From the NCBI GenBank assembly GCA_002690865.1, contig NZGG01000037.1, forward strand, positions 1 through 64,000: DNA of 64,000 nucleotides. The letters are read 5' to 3'. The notes below the pieces were generated by a model that was not told where the DNA came from, searched no databases, and saw nothing but the letters and a program-made list of their open reading frames with translations. This DNA is from Gammaproteobacteria bacterium (GTDB lineage Bacteria > Pseudomonadota > Gammaproteobacteria > Pseudomonadales > Azotimanducaceae). This document shows, one piece after another, positions 8,190-19,102 of this stretch; within the stretch, counting starts at the first letter, position 1, and each line of letters starts with the position of its first letter. The position numbers and the translations under genes were made by a program.

Positions 8190-8458
8190 AATACGAACTC
8201 CAATCGCTGGTTTATATCTGTTGGGAAAACTACCTCAATTTGATATGCAAAGCCACATTTTCAGTATTCGGCAGCACTTGTTAGATTAAAACCAAGCTAT
8301 TTACCAAAAATCTTGTCGTTTCCCGCAACATATATTCATTAATCATTCAATAAAATATCGATCATATTGATCACTTTTTAGTTCTAGATAGTAGATAATT
8401 CAGAATTCCAATTGACGTGTTCTTGCAGCTGCAAGAACTTTAAAAACTAAGAACTAGA

Positions 8459-9334
8459 ATGATTGAAGATCTTTCTCTATTTCACGCACAGCACCCCATA
8501 ATAGTTACATCCGCAGCATTGATATTAGGGTTATGTATCGGCAGTTTTCTAAATGTCGTTATTCTGCGTTTGCCACTGATCCTTAGAAGACAGTGGGTCG
8601 CAGAGGCCCATAGAATTCTCAACCTTGAGCTTTCTTCGGAAAATAATTATGTGACGCTCACTCGCCCATATTCGCATTGTCCGACTTGCAAACAAGGCAT
8701 TCTTCCGTGGCATAACATTCCCATCTTAAGTTATGTCATGCTAAATGGAAAATGCGCAAGCTGCGGAGTAAAAATATCTTCCCGCTATCCAGTAGTAGAA
8801 TTAATCACTAGTCTGCTAACTGCTTTTACTATTAATGCGTTTGGAATTACATATTCAGGATTATTTGGATGCTTATTTACGTGGGCGTTGATTACGTTAT
8901 CGTTTATTGATCACGATACAAACCTTCTTCCTGACGACATAACTTTACCCTCCCTTTGGTTAGGGTTGTTTGCAAACTTTTTTGAACTCTTTGTCGATTT
9001 TCGGAGCGCTTTTATTGGCGCTATTTTAGGCTATGTTTTTCTATGGTTCATTCACCACACATATAAGTTAGTGATGAGAAAAGAAGGTATAGGTTATGGC
9101 GATTTCAAGCTCCTAGCATTAATTGGCGCCTGGCTTGGATGGCAACCGCTTTTTCTGATAGTTTTCCTAGCTTCCATAGTTGGTCTAATTTTCACGATAT
9201 CGCGTGTCTTACTGAGTAGAAACCAAATCCGCTCGATTGCATTTGGGCCGTATTTAGCATCAGCCGGATGGGTTATGATGATTTGGGGAGACGTGATTAT
9301 GGATTGGTACTTAATGCTAATTGGACTACGATAA
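8459..9334 (+). CDS. pilD: Prepilin peptidase / N-methyltransferase PilD
   Basis: Membrane aspartic peptidase that cuts type IV prepilins and methylates the new N-terminus. The 291-residue protein has the N-terminal methylase part with two CxxC pairs (C74, C77, C99, C102) and, after several membrane helices, the two catalytic aspartates, D151 in FIDHDTNLLPD and D215 in GIGYGDFKLL. Length is normal. It is the only pil-type assembly gene next to the pilin here. Its TAA overlaps the coaE ATG by one base, as in other gammaproteobacteria. Confidence 0.95.
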   Translation: MIEDLSLFHAQHPIIVTSAALILGLCIGSFLNVVILRLPLILRRQWVAEAHRILNLELSSENNYVTLTRPYSHCPTCKQGILPWHNIPILSYVMLNGKCASCGVKISSRYPVVELITSLLTAFTINAFGITYSGLFGCLFTWALITLSFIDHDTNLLPDDITLPSLWLGLFANFFELFVDFRSAFIGAILGYVFLWFIHHTYKLVMRKEGIGYGDFKLLALIGAWLGWQPLFLIVFLASIVGLIFTISRVLLSRNQIRSIAFGPYLASAGWVMMIWGDVIMDWYLMLIGLR

Positions 9335-9936
9335 TGTTTGTAGTCGGTATATCGGGAGGAATAGGCAGTGGTAAAACAATGGTTTCAAACCAATTTGCGA
9401 GACTTGGTGTAACTATAGCAGATGCAGATCTTGCAGCAAGACACATTATGAAACCAGGAAAATCAATACTAGAAAAAGTTGTTGATCGATATGGTCAGGA
9501 AGTACTTTTGAGTGATGGCACACTTAACCGAGCACAGCTAAGAAATATAATTTTTAGAGATTTAGAGGCGAGGAAGTGGCTCGAAAAACTCACGCATGGA
9601 CCTATTAATCTCGAACTTAAAAATATTATCGAAAAATCAACATCACCATACTCCGTACTTGTGCTATCTGCTGGCCTAGGACGTTCATCATTAATGGACA
9701 GAGTTCTGGTCGTAGACACTGCAATCGAACTTCAAATCAAACGGGTTATGATTAGAGACAATAATACACGAGAGCAAGTCCAGGCAATCATAAATGCACA
9801 GCCCACAAGACAGCAACGACTTGATATCGCCGACGACATACTTTTAAATAATGAGAGTCTAGAGTGTCTCCCTTCAGAGGTCCTCCGACTACACATGAAA
9901 TATATCAATCTAGCAACAAGCGATAGAAATGGCTGA
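9334..9936 (+). CDS. coaE: Dephospho-CoA kinase
   Basis: Last step of coenzyme A synthesis, phosphorylating the ribose of dephospho-CoA. The 200-residue protein starts at the ATG overlapping the pilD stop and has the Walker A motif GISGGIGSGKT at residues 5-15, then the DADLAARHIM segment of the substrate site. An in-frame upstream start at 9268 would run 67 bp into pilD and add residues unlike the family. It overlaps yacG by 8 bp. panB, panC and coaX of the same pathway lie at the other end of the window. Confidence 0.95.
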   Translation: MFVVGISGGIGSGKTMVSNQFARLGVTIADADLAARHIMKPGKSILEKVVDRYGQEVLLSDGTLNRAQLRNIIFRDLEARKWLEKLTHGPINLELKNIIEKSTSPYSVLVLSAGLGRSSLMDRVLVVDTAIELQIKRVMIRDNNTREQVQAIINAQPTRQQRLDIADDILLNNESLECLPSEVLRLHMKYINLATSDRNG

Positions 9937-10120
9937 GCTAATTATTCAGTGCCCCGTCTGTAACAAGGCAGTCGCCTGGATTACTTCGAATAAAGATCGC
10001 CCATTTTGTTCAGATCGATGCAGACTCTTAGACCTCGGTGAGTGGGCTACAGGTAATCGAACTATACCTGCCGATTCGGAGCACGACGATGTAACAAGTA
10101 GTGAACTAAATAAAGATTAG
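9929..10120 (+). CDS. yacG: DNA gyrase inhibitor YacG
   Basis: Small zinc protein of 63 residues with four cysteines in the YacG pattern: CPVC near the start and CSDRC about 20 residues later, followed by LLDLGEWATG. In E. coli YacG binds GyrB and blocks gyrase. It ends the pilD-coaE-yacG group and faces argJ tail to tail. Confidence 0.93.
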   Translation: MAELIIQCPVCNKAVAWITSNKDRPFCSDRCRLLDLGEWATGNRTIPADSEHDDVTSSELNKD

Positions 10121-10127
10121 AAAAGGT

Positions 10128-11354
10128 CTACGTACGATATTCAGCATTAATTTTAACGTACTCGTGCGATAGATCACTTGTCCAAACGGTATCACTAACG
10201 TCTCCACAATTAAGATTTACACGAATAACGATTTCTTTTTCAGCCATCACCTTCGCTCCGTCCGTCTCTCGGTAAGCTTGGGCCTTTGCTCCCCCAAGCA
10301 TCAAACAAATGTCTCCTAGGTATACGTCAACGAGAGATACATCTACATCCACATTAACCTTACCGATGGCCATTATGATGCGGCCCCAATTTGCATCACT
10401 AGCAAAAAAAGCTGTTTTCATTAAGGGGGAATTCGCAATTGAGTAGGCAACATCCAGACAAACTTGAGCGTTCGGAGCGCCTTCAACAGTTACAGTAACG
10501 AACTTTGTCGCACCTTCCGCATCACGGATTATTCCCTGTGCTAATTCCTGCATAAGACTGGTCAACTCGGAGATAAATACCTGTTGCGCTGCAAGATCTC
10601 TGAGATCGATAGGCGCTTTCCCTGTTGCGGTGAGCATACATGAATCATTGGTAGAGGTATCACTATCAACAGTAATTCTATTAAAAGAGCGGTTCACAAC
10701 TTTAACTAGGAGCTCCTGCAATAACTCCTCGGTACAGATCACATCAGTAGTGATATACGCTAGCATCGTTGCCATATTTGGTTGGATCATTCCTGACCCT
10801 TTTGCAATACCGGTGATAGTTACAGTCTCGTCGTCTACATTAAAACGCCGAGTTGCAATCTTTGGTCGGGTATCGGTCGTCATAATACCTTCGGCGGCAA
10901 GCAACCAATTCGATGCGTCGAGTTTTTCAAAAAGCTTACTTAACGAGCTGGTGATTTTTTTCACAGGTAGCCTCTCGCCAATAACCCCTGTAGAAAACGG
11001 TATAACTTCGTCATAGTCCACACCACTAATATCTGATAGCGCTTTACAACAAAGGAGAGCATCTTGAATACCAATTTCTCCGGTTGCGGCATTCGCATTA
11101 CCGCTATTTATTAAGAAATATCTGGCAGAGCGAACGCTAAGATGCTTCTTACCAACAACTACCGGTGCAGCGGCAAACAAATTCTTGGTAAATACTCCTG
11201 CTGTCGAACTACCCTCTTCAAACTCAATTAAAACAAGATCGAATATTGGAGCCAGATTACTATCTTTATATGTTTCTTTAATCCCTGCGGCCACGCTCGC
11301 AAGTCGAACGCCTCGCACAGGATAAAAGTCAAAGCACGCTTCTCCTACCGCCAC
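10128..11354 (-). CDS. argJ: Bifunctional glutamate N-acetyltransferase / ornithine acetyltransferase ArgJ
   Basis: Arginine synthesis enzyme that recycles the acetyl group from N-acetylornithine to glutamate. The 408-residue precursor has the self-cleavage site GMIQPNMATML about residue 190, where the Thr becomes the N-terminal nucleophile of the beta chain, and ends with the family's TSDLSHEYVKINAEYRT. The GTG start lies 3 bp after the secA stop with GGAG six bases upstream, so translation is probably coupled to secA, the order found in Pseudomonas. Confidence 0.96.
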   Translation of the reverse strand: MAVGEACFDFYPVRGVRLASVAAGIKETYKDSNLAPIFDLVLIEFEEGSSTAGVFTKNLFAAAPVVVGKKHLSVRSARYFLINSGNANAATGEIGIQDALLCCKALSDISGVDYDEVIPFSTGVIGERLPVKKITSSLSKLFEKLDASNWLLAAEGIMTTDTRPKIATRRFNVDDETVTITGIAKGSGMIQPNMATMLAYITTDVICTEELLQELLVKVVNRSFNRITVDSDTSTNDSCMLTATGKAPIDLRDLAAQQVFISELTSLMQELAQGIIRDAEGATKFVTVTVEGAPNAQVCLDVAYSIANSPLMKTAFFASDANWGRIIMAIGKVNVDVDVSLVDVYLGDICLMLGGAKAQAYRETDGAKVMAEKEIVIRVNLNCGDVSDTVWTSDLSHEYVKINAEYRT

Positions 11355-11357
11355 AAT

Positions 11358-14099
11358 CTACTCCAGCCGTCCACAGCAGGCTTTATATTTTTTCCCTGAC
11401 CCACAAGGGCAAGACTCGTTACGACCGACTTTACGCTCTGATCTGACAAAGGGTGATGAACCAAGAACCAGTTTAGAGTCGAGCTTTTCAGCCTGCGTCT
11501 GCCTCCTCGCTGAACCAAGTTGACTACTAGATTCTTTTCGATAACTAAGCAGACTTTTTTGCTCTTTTTCACGTCTTCTTTGCTCTATATCATCTACATC
11601 CTCGCGCCCACGAAACTCTACCCTAGACAAGATCCTGATGACTTCAACCTGGATATTATTTAATAGCTCTTCGAAAAGATGGAAAGCCTCTCGCTTATAC
11701 TCCTGCTTAGGTTGCTTTTGAGCATATGCGCGAAGGTGAATTCCCTGCCTTAGATGATCCATCGCCGCAAGATGTTCCTTCCACATAGAATCTACAATAT
11801 CCAGCATGATTCGTTTTTCTACCAGTCTGATGTCAGGCCCTACAGCCAGCTCTTTTTTTGCATATTCTTGACGAGTTAGAGTAACCACTTTCTCTCTAAG
11901 AAGTTCCTCAGTCATAGCATCATCATTATCAAGCCATTTCTGAATCGGCACGCTAGTATTGTATTCAGCTATACATGCGCGTTCTAAACCAGCAATATCC
12001 CATTGCTCCTCGAGACTTTGAGGTGGCAAAAAAATATCTATAGTTTGATTTAGAACATCACCCCAAATTATGTCAACTGTCTCAGAGATATCATCAGACG
12101 CCATCAATCCGTTACGCTGTTCATAGATCATCTGACGCTGATCGTTAGCTACGTCATCATATTCGAGGAGCTGTTTACGGATATCGAAATTCCGCCCCTC
12201 CACTTTACGCTGGGCCTTTTCAATGGCGTTCGTCACCATACGGGCTTCAATAGCTTCCCCTTTTTTCATTCCCGCTGATTGCATCAAGCTTCGCATCTTA
12301 TCTGAAGCAAAAATGCGCATAAGATCATCCTCGAGTGATAAATAGAATCTTGAAAATCCTGGATCACCCTGTCTGCCTGACCTGCCTCGTAACTGATTAT
12401 CTATCCTTCTACTTTCATGTCTCTCTGTACCAATTACATGTAATCCACCTGCTTTAAGTACGCGATCTTGATCTTCCTGCCATCTAGACCGCCGCAATTT
12501 AAGCTTTGAGTCAGAATAATTTTCATTGCCCACTTCAGCTTCCCAATTGCCTCCAAGAATTATATCGGTGCCGCGACCGGCCATATTCGTCGCAATTGTC
12601 AGTGTTCCAGGTTTACCTGCCTGGGCAATTATTTCTGCTTCTTTCTGATGAAATTTGGCATTTAGTACACTATGTTTAATCTTCTTTTTATTTAATAATG
12701 CAGAAAGTCGTTCAGATGATTCAATCGATGCTGTGCCCACAAGAACAGGCGCGCCCTTATCAATTAGTATTGAAATATCATCTACAATCGCACTATATTT
12801 ATCCTCCTCAGTTAGATAAATGAGATCATTTCTATCATCCCGGATCATCGGCAAATTAGTAGGTACAACAACTACATCGAGTCCATATATTTGCTTAAAC
12901 TCGAACGCTTCGGTATCTGCTGTGCCAGTCATCCCTGAAAGTTTTGAATAAATACGAAAATAATTTTGGAAAGTTGTAGAAGCTAGCGTCTGACTCTCAT
13001 CAGATATAGGTAAAGTCTCTTTAGCCTCGATAGCTTGGTGAATTCCACCAGACCATCTTCTCCCTGGCATAGTCCTTCCAGTATGCTCGTCAACAATTAC
13101 TACTTCTCTGTTCTGTATGATGTAATGAATATCTCTATAGAACAAGGTGTGCGCTTTAAGTGCCGCCTGGACATGATGAAGCAGCATCAGATTCGAAGTT
13201 CCGTAAAGGCTATCTCGAGATTCAAGCAATCCATTCTTAATTAGAAAATCCTCAACTTTCACGTGTCCCGAATCGGTTAATTGCACATCGCGCTGTTTTT
13301 CGTCGACGAAGAAATCACCTGGAGGCTCGATTTCATTTAACACATCTTCTGGGGATTTTTCCTGGCGATCCAACTTAGGTACAATCGAGTTAATAGTTCT
13401 ATAAACCTCTGAAGAGTTTTCCACCCCACCCGTTATGATAAGAGGTGTCCTAGCTTCATCGATCAAGATAGAGTCAACCTCGTCCACAATGGCATAGTGA
13501 AGCTTCCCCTGCATCTTCTCTTCAAGCGAGAAGGCCATATTGTCTCGAAGATAATCAAAGCCAAACTCATTATTAGTCCCATATGTAATATCAGCTTTGT
13601 AGGCGTGCTTTTTCTCAGTTTGATCTTGGCCAGCGTAAACTACTCCTACTCGCATACCGAGGGCCTCATAGAGAGGGCTCATCCACTCAGCACCCCACTT
13701 TGCAAGATAATCATTTACTGTCACAAGATGTACATTATCTTTCAATGCATTGAGATATAGGGGAAGAGTTGCAACGAGCGTCTTACCTTCACCCGTTCGC
13801 ATTTCTGCTATTCGACCCTCGTGTAATGTGATACCTCCTATTAACTGGACATCAAAAATACGCATACCTAATGCACGCTTACCCGTTTCACGTACCGTAG
13901 CGAAAGCTTCAGGAAGTATTTGATCAAGCGTTTCACCTTGACCAAGCCTTTGTCCAAATATCCTCTTTTGATCCTTTAGTTGCGCATCAGAATATTCCTC
14001 CATAACTGCTTCAAGTTGGTTAACAAGAGCAACTATTTTCCGCATGCGTTTTAATTCGCGGTCATTTTTACTACCAAAGATCCTGCCGAGCACTTTCAT
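11358..14099 (-). CDS. secA: Protein translocase ATPase SecA
   Basis: Motor of the Sec export pathway, 913 residues. Visible parts: Walker [15 protein letters not shown] near residue 105, the [15 protein letters not shown] Walker B region near 210, the preprotein cross-linking region, the [15 protein letters not shown]-like motif of the second nucleotide fold (here [15 protein letters not shown]), the helical scaffold, and the C-terminal zinc site [13 protein letters not shown] that binds SecB and phospholipid. Normal length and complete. It is followed by argJ and preceded by the M23 peptidase gene. Confidence 0.98.
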   Translation of the reverse strand: MKVLGRIFGSKNDRELKRMRKIVALVNQLEAVMEEYSDAQLKDQKRIFGQRLGQGETLDQILPEAFATVRETGKRALGMRIFDVQLIGGITLHEGRIAEMRTGEGKTLVATLPLYLNALKDNVHLVTVNDYLAKWGAEWMSPLYEALGMRVGVVYAGQDQTEKKHAYKADITYGTNNEFGFDYLRDNMAFSLEEKMQGKLHYAIVDEVDSILIDEARTPLIITGGVENSSEVYRTINSIVPKLDRQEKSPEDVLNEIEPPGDFFVDEKQRDVQLTDSGHVKVEDFLIKNGLLESRDSLYGTSNLMLLHHVQAALKAHTLFYRDIHYIIQNREVVIVDEHTGRTMPGRRWSGGIHQAIEAKETLPISDESQTLASTTFQNYFRIYSKLSGMTGTADTEAFEFKQIYGLDVVVVPTNLPMIRDDRNDLIYLTEEDKYSAIVDDISILIDKGAPVLVGTASIESSERLSALLNKKKIKHSVLNAKFHQKEAEIIAQAGKPGTLTIATNMAGRGTDIILGGNWEAEVGNENYSDSKLKLRRSRWQEDQDRVLKAGGLHVIGTERHESRRIDNQLRGRSGRQGDPGFSRFYLSLEDDLMRIFASDKMRSLMQSAGMKKGEAIEARMVTNAIEKAQRKVEGRNFDIRKQLLEYDDVANDQRQMIYEQRNGLMASDDISETVDIIWGDVLNQTIDIFLPPQSLEEQWDIAGLERACIAEYNTSVPIQKWLDNDDAMTEELLREKVVTLTRQEYAKKELAVGPDIRLVEKRIMLDIVDSMWKEHLAAMDHLRQGIHLRAYAQKQPKQEYKREAFHLFEELLNNIQVEVIRILSRVEFRGREDVDDIEQRRREKEQKSLLSYRKESSSQLGSARRQTQAEKLDSKLVLGSSPFVRSERKVGRNESCPCGSGKKYKACCGRLE

Positions 14100-14160
14100 T
14101 ACCTGACTATTAGTGGATTACGGAATGCGAGTATAGACTCACGACAAACTGGGGAATATA

Positions 14161-15084
14161 TCAGCGACTGGCGCGATGAATATAAGAAGACGGGTCTACA
14201 GTTCTCCCGTTTTTGTACACTTCGAAGTGGACATGCGGTCCCGTAGATCTACCCGAACTTCCCATTAGGCCAACAACATGACCTTTTTTCACAATATCGC
14301 CCACATTCACAAGGTTCTTCTTATGATGGCCATAAAGCGTTGTGAAACCACTTCCATGATTAATTTCAACAACCTTGCCGAAACCACTTCGAGACCCAGA
14401 ATATACAACAACACCTGCTGCTACTGCTATAACATTGGAGCCTTCCTTTCCAGCAAAATCAACCCCCGTATGCCATGCACGCTTACCTGTAAATGGATCA
14501 TTTCGAGCCCCAAATCTAGAAGACATCCACCCTTTCTCTACCGGTCGACCTGCTATAAAAAGCTCATTCTGGATTTTTCGAGACACAAGTAAAGTTTCCA
14601 AAATAAAGAGTTGCTGTTCGCGACTATCTATCTCTTCACTCAACTGACCCAGGCGTTTTATATAGTCAGGAGGGGCACTATCCAAATCTTTCGCTTCCTT
14701 TAAAGGCCCTCCAAGTGCTGGAGGCTGAGAAAAATCAAACTCTCCCTCACCCAATTTTGCGACCGATATCAATCGATCCCCAAGGGCATCTAAACGAACA
14801 ATTCTTGCCTGTAAATTAGCAAGCCTAGTCGCTCCTGCTTCTAAACGGCTTTGAGCATCTGCCTTTGCTTCCGCCACCTCGTTTTGCTGAGCATAGAGAA
14901 CCTCTCTCCATTTTCCAACTAGTTGATCATTTAGTCCTGCTTCACCCAAACCATAGAAATAGGACGCTATTCCAATAAACAACGGAATACCCATGAGCCC
15001 TGTGATAATAAATCCTAGTGCCAGCCCATTAGCGCTGAAAGAACGATTTTTTCCTGAATGATTATCTACGATTATGAATTTCAT
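14161..15084 (-). CDS. Membrane-anchored M23 (LytM) peptidase
   Basis: Wall endopeptidase or divisome regulator of the LytM family, 307 residues. It has a short cytoplasmic tail, one membrane helix (about residues 25-45), a coiled-coil stretch rich in Ala, Glu and Gln to about residue 190, and a C-terminal M23 domain with AWHTGVDFAG (zinc His and Asp) and GPHVHFEVYKNGRTVDP (catalytic HxH). All zinc ligands are kept, so it should be an active enzyme rather than an EnvC-type activator. A gene of this kind lies between secA and lpxC in Pseudomonas too. Confidence 0.88.
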   Translation of the reverse strand: MKFIIVDNHSGKNRSFSANGLALGFIITGLMGIPLFIGIASYFYGLGEAGLNDQLVGKWREVLYAQQNEVAEAKADAQSRLEAGATRLANLQARIVRLDALGDRLISVAKLGEGEFDFSQPPALGGPLKEAKDLDSAPPDYIKRLGQLSEEIDSREQQLFILETLLVSRKIQNELFIAGRPVEKGWMSSRFGARNDPFTGKRAWHTGVDFAGKEGSNVIAVAAGVVVYSGSRSGFGKVVEINHGSGFTTLYGHHKKNLVNVGDIVKKGHVVGLMGSSGRSTGPHVHFEVYKNGRTVDPSSYIHRASR

Positions 15085-15152
15085 AGGTAAAAGTCAACTA
15101 ATATTTATTAAGTTTATCGGTTATCATCCATCAAATATAAGGAAGAAAGCAC

Positions 15153-15611
15153 ATGTCTGATCCATCATCAAAAACAACATTTAAGGTCAAACATTCACTC
15201 GAGATAATGAGGAAATCTGCCTTACTTAAAAACCTCCACTCAAAGGCTAAAAAATTATTATCTATCGAAGCCTTGATCCAACAAAATCTTTTTAAAAGCT
15301 TACGTGTTGCCGCCTTTAAGGGCAACACTCTGCACTTAATTGCTCCATCAAGCACCGTAGCTACTGGTATTAGATATAGACAGCAAACCATCATCAGTCT
15401 ACTTCGCAACGAATATCCAATCGAGAAGTTGAAGATTTCTGTTCGCCCCAGCGAACCTTCACCACCAGCCCGTTTAAAGCCTCCAATTAGGCCCTCCGCA
15501 GAAAACGCTAAACAAATAGCAATTACTGCCAAATATATCGAAAATGAAGGATTACGGAAAGCGCTAATTAAGCTATCAGAACGAGCCTCGGACCCTAAAG
15601 CTGCTCAATAG
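15153..15611 (+). CDS. DUF721 / DciA-like protein
   Basis: Protein of 152 residues with an N-terminal DUF721 domain (about residues 15-100), including the [20 protein letters not shown] segment. DciA proteins of this family load the replicative helicase in bacteria lacking DnaC. A tail rich in Pro, Arg and Ala follows. It lies on the plus strand between two minus-strand genes and its end overlaps lpxC by 17 bp. Assignment to the family is good; the helicase-loader role is inferred. Confidence 0.78.
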   Translation: MSDPSSKTTFKVKHSLEIMRKSALLKNLHSKAKKLLSIEALIQQNLFKSLRVAAFKGNTLHLIAPSSTVATGIRYRQQTIISLLRNEYPIEKLKISVRPSEPSPPARLKPPIRPSAENAKQIAITAKYIENEGLRKALIKLSERASDPKAAQ

Positions 15612-16521
15612 TCAACGGAAAAGAGTACGCCAAGGGTGCTTCTTCCTTAGAGTCAAAAGTGACCATCTCCCAACTTTCCGGCTGTTCCAAAATAGCCTTA
15701 CGCAAAGCGTGGTTCGCTGTATGACCAGATTTGAATCCAATGAATTCACCAATTAAACTGTGTCCCAGAAGATATAAATCACCAATTGCATCGAGAATCT
15801 TATGACGAACAAACTCGTCTTTATGCCTTAGCCCATCATCATTAAGCACCCTGAAATCGTCCACTACCACCGCATTATCCAAACTGCCTCCCTGCGCGAG
15901 ATTTTTTTCACGTAGATGGTCGAACTCCTGCATTAGACCAAAAGTTCTAGCGCGGCTGATATCCTTTACATATGAGGTGCTAGAAACATCAACCGTCGCG
16001 GTTTGCTCTTTAATTATTGGATTATCGTAGATAATCGTATGACTAATCCTAAACCCGTCATAAGGCTTTATTGCTACTGATTGTTCATAGGAAGCGCCGA
16101 AATCACCACTAACGGCAACTTCTTTACGAAACCTTATAAACTTTTTAAGAGCATTTTGCTCTTCAATACCAGCAGACTGAATTAAAAATACAAAAGTAGC
16201 AGAGCTACCATCCATGATCGGCATCTCAGGACCACTGATCTCCACCAAAATATTATCGATTGCAAGCCCACAAAGTGCCGACATCAAATGCTCAATCGTG
16301 GAGATTCTATGCCCATCTCTAACTATCGTCGTCGCTAGAGTAGTATCGCCAACGAACTCTGTAAGGGCGGGAATCTGGACAACTGGCTCAACATCTTCTC
16401 GCACAAAAACTACACCAGTGTCTACCGGTGCTGGTCTAAGAGTCAGGTAAACTTTTTCGCCCGTGTGCAAACCTACGCCAGTGGCGCGAATCACGTTCTT
16501 TAGAGTTCTCTGCCGGATCAT
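15595..16521 (-). CDS. lpxC: UDP-3-O-acyl-N-acetylglucosamine deacetylase LpxC
   Basis: First committed enzyme of lipid A synthesis, 308 residues, normal length. Zinc ligands H78 ([10 protein letters not shown]), H240 and D244 ([14 protein letters not shown]), the acid-base E77 and H267 (SGHTANHAL) are all present. It closes the dcw cluster directly after ftsZ, as in most gammaproteobacteria, and the enzyme's end overlaps the convergent DUF721 gene. It shows that this cell makes lipid A. Confidence 0.97.
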   Translation of the reverse strand: MIRQRTLKNVIRATGVGLHTGEKVYLTLRPAPVDTGVVFVREDVEPVVQIPALTEFVGDTTLATTIVRDGHRISTIEHLMSALCGLAIDNILVEISGPEMPIMDGSSATFVFLIQSAGIEEQNALKKFIRFRKEVAVSGDFGASYEQSVAIKPYDGFRISHTIIYDNPIIKEQTATVDVSSTSYVKDISRARTFGLMQEFDHLREKNLAQGGSLDNAVVVDDFRVLNDDGLRHKDEFVRHKILDAIGDLYLLGHSLIGEFIGFKSGHTANHALRKAILEQPESWEMVTFDSKEEAPLAYSFPLTIEQL

Positions 16522-16653
16522 TCTTCTTCCTTTCTCCTCAGCACCCGGGGCGCTCGAATCCTAACAGATTTAAGGCTTTGGCTCTATGGCCAAGGATGTT
16601 CATTCAGACCCCAAAAATTAAGATAAGTTGCACTTCGATCTAAGATGTACCTA

Positions 16654-17808
16654 TCAATCAGCCTGGCGTCGCAAAAATGCCGGTATATCCAAGTATTCTA
16701 AGTCTTTGTTATTCGATATTTCATCCGAACCACCCTCTACTAGTGCATTTCGAGTTATTGTGGGTGTGTCATAACCATCATATTTAACTGTACCGTCTCC
16801 CGAAACTGATGGTTCTAAGCTCTTTTTGGTAATCTTCTTACTTTCAAATTGTTCTGAACTAAGACCAGTAGCTACGACAGTTACACGGAGTTGTTCCTCC
16901 ATTTCTGGATCTATAACTGTACCGATGACAATTGTGGCATTTTCGGAGGCAAAGTCCTCAACTGTTGCGCCTACCTCAGAAAATTCTCCGAGAGTAACGC
17001 TAGTACCAGCAGCTATATTAACCAAAATCCCGCGAGCGCCGTGAAAATCTATATCCTCCAGGAGAGGGCTACGAACAGCTGCTTCAGCTGCTTCCCGAGC
17101 TCTACTCTCTCCTGTTGCAATGCCACTGCCCATCATTGCCATGCCCATTTCACTCATCACAGTGCGTACGTCAGCAAAATCTACATTGATCATCCCCGGA
17201 CGGATAATTAGGTCTGCAATTCCCTGGACGGCACCAAGCACTACGTCATCTACAGCACCGAAAGCTTCCAATAAAGGTTTATCCTCACCCATTATCGCGA
17301 GAAGCTTTTGATTAGGAATAGTAATAAGAGAATCAACGTGTTTCGACAGTTCAGCTATGCCCGCTTGGGCTATTTTCATCCTTTTTTTACCCTCAAAAAC
17401 AAAGGGTTTTGTTACCACTGCTACAGTAAGAATTCCTAAATCACGCGCAATTTCTGCCACTATAGGTGCCGCACCTGTCCCTGTACCACCACCCATTCCT
17501 GCAGCAATGAACACCATATCTGCTCCTCTCAATACTTCAGCGATACGATCACGATCCTCCACTGCAGCATCTTTACCTCTTATGGGGTCAGCTCCAGCAC
17601 CCAGTCCTTTGGTTATCGCGTTGCCGAGCTGAAGTAATGTCTTTGCCGATAAGTTTTGCAGAGCCTGTGCATCAGTATTCGCACAAATAAAATCAACACC
17701 TTCAATGTTTTGAGAAACCATATGTTCGACGGCGTTACCGCCGCCCCCACCGACTCCAATTACCTTAATTACCGCGTTTTGTGCCTTATCATCGACCAGT
17801 TCGAACAT
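16654..17808 (-). CDS. ftsZ: Cell division GTPase FtsZ
   Basis: Tubulin-like GTPase forming the division ring, 384 residues. The GTP-binding GGGTGTG motif is at residues 106-112, and the C-terminal conserved peptide LEYLDIPAFLRRQAD, which binds FtsA and ZipA, is intact. A strong ribosome site (AGGAGGAAGATAA) precedes the ATG. The gene follows ftsA after 67 bp and precedes lpxC. Confidence 0.98.
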   Translation of the reverse strand: MFELVDDKAQNAVIKVIGVGGGGGNAVEHMVSQNIEGVDFICANTDAQALQNLSAKTLLQLGNAITKGLGAGADPIRGKDAAVEDRDRIAEVLRGADMVFIAAGMGGGTGTGAAPIVAEIARDLGILTVAVVTKPFVFEGKKRMKIAQAGIAELSKHVDSLITIPNQKLLAIMGEDKPLLEAFGAVDDVVLGAVQGIADLIIRPGMINVDFADVRTVMSEMGMAMMGSGIATGESRAREAAEAAVRSPLLEDIDFHGARGILVNIAAGTSVTLGEFSEVGATVEDFASENATIVIGTVIDPEMEEQLRVTVVATGLSSEQFESKKITKKSLEPSVSGDGTVKYDGYDTPTITRNALVEGGSDEISNNKDLEYLDIPAFLRRQAD

Positions 17809-17875
17809 TTATCTTCCTCCTCAGGCAAAGATTTTCGAAGAATCTATAATTGCTATGATTTTATTTACGAATGCA

Positions 17876-19102
17876 TCAACCTATAAACCAACTTTTAAAT
17901 TTCTTAACAACGCTATCCATATCGCTCTGCACTTCCCCCGCCATATTCAGCTGTTTTTCAGCTGCATACTGCAATAATCCTACTGCAGTTGAATAAATCG
18001 GATTCCTCACAATATCTATTAAGCCAGATACCCCTCTCGGCTTTCCTATACTCACTGGCATATGAAAAATCTCTTCCGCGAGCTCTACTACCCCCTCCAT
18101 TTTCGATGTACCGCCAGTTAGGACAACCCCAGCCCCAACTAATCCCTCAAATCCGCTACGCCTCAACTCCGCCTGAATCAAAGTAAATAATTCATCGTAA
18201 CGAGGCTCAACTACCTCTGCTAGAGCCTGCCGAGAAAGGTCACGTGCGGAACGATCGCCTACACTGGGCACCTTTATGGTTTCATTCTCTCCTGCCAAAC
18301 TTGCCAAAGCGCAGGCATACTTTATTTTTATTTCCTCTGCATTAGGAGGTGGGGTTCTTAATGCCATAGCAATATCGTTTGTAACTTGGTCTCCTGCAAT
18401 TGGTATAACTGCTGTGTGTCTTATTGCTCCATCAGTAAAAACTGCAATATCAGTCGTGCCTCCTCCAATGTCGACCAAACAAACCCCGAGATCTTTTTCG
18501 TCTTCCGTCAGGACTGCATAGCTTGAAGCTAGCTGCTCAAGGATAATATCGTTAAGTTCTAAACCACAGCGCCTAATACATTTTTCTATATTCTGTGCCG
18601 CATTAACGGCACATGTGACAAGATGTACTTTCGCCTCTAGGCGAACACCAGACATGCCCAATGGGGTCTTTACATCCTCCTGATTATCTATGACATATTC
18701 CTGTGGAAGGATATGAAGAATCTTCTGATCCGCAGGGATGGCTACGGCCTGGGCTGCATCAATAACCCGATCTATATCTGGGGAGAATACTTCTCGATCC
18801 CTTATCGCTACAATTCCGTGCGAGTTAAGACTACGAATATGACTGCCTGCGATACCCGCAAAAACAGAATGAATCTGACAACCTGCCATAAGCTCTGCTT
18901 CCTCTACAGCACGTTGAATTGATTGCACTGTGGAATCGATATTAACAACAACTCCTTTCTTTAACCCTTTGGTTGACGGATGACTTCCTATCCCGACAAT
19001 TTCTACAACGCCTTCAGATGACAATTCAGCAACAATTGCCACTACTTTAGAAGTCCCTATATCCAGCCCGACAATCATTCGAGATTCAGTCGAAGTATTC
19101 AT
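17876..19102 (-). CDS. ftsA: Cell division protein FtsA
   Basis: Actin-like protein that ties FtsZ to the membrane, 408 residues, normal length. It has the ATPase start VGLDIGTSKVVAIVAE, the phosphate-2 region [13 protein letters not shown] about residue 205, GVVLTGGTSKMEGV about residue 325, and the C-terminal amphipathic helix KKFKSWFIG that sits on the membrane. The start overlaps the ftsQ stop by 4 bp. Confidence 0.97.
   Translation of the reverse strand: MNTSTESRMIVGLDIGTSKVVAIVAELSSEGVVEIVGIGSHPSTKGLKKGVVVNIDSTVQSIQRAVEEAELMAGCQIHSVFAGIAGSHIRSLNSHGIVAIRDREVFSPDIDRVIDAAQAVAIPADQKILHILPQEYVIDNQEDVKTPLGMSGVRLEAKVHLVTCAVNAAQNIEKCIRRCGLELNDIILEQLASSYAVLTEDEKDLGVCLVDIGGGTTDIAVFTDGAIRHTAVIPIAGDQVTNDIAMALRTPPPNAEEIKIKYACALASLAGENETIKVPSVGDRSARDLSRQALAEVVEPRYDELFTLIQAELRRSGFEGLVGAGVVLTGGTSKMEGVVELAEEIFHMPVSIGKPRGVSGLIDIVRNPIYSTAVGLLQYAAEKQLNMAGEVQSDMDSVVKKFKSWFIG

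Noticed and set aside
8190-8458. Sigma54 promoter upstream of the pilin gene
   Set aside because: No GG-N10-GC pair with the surrounding consensus was found on the minus strand.
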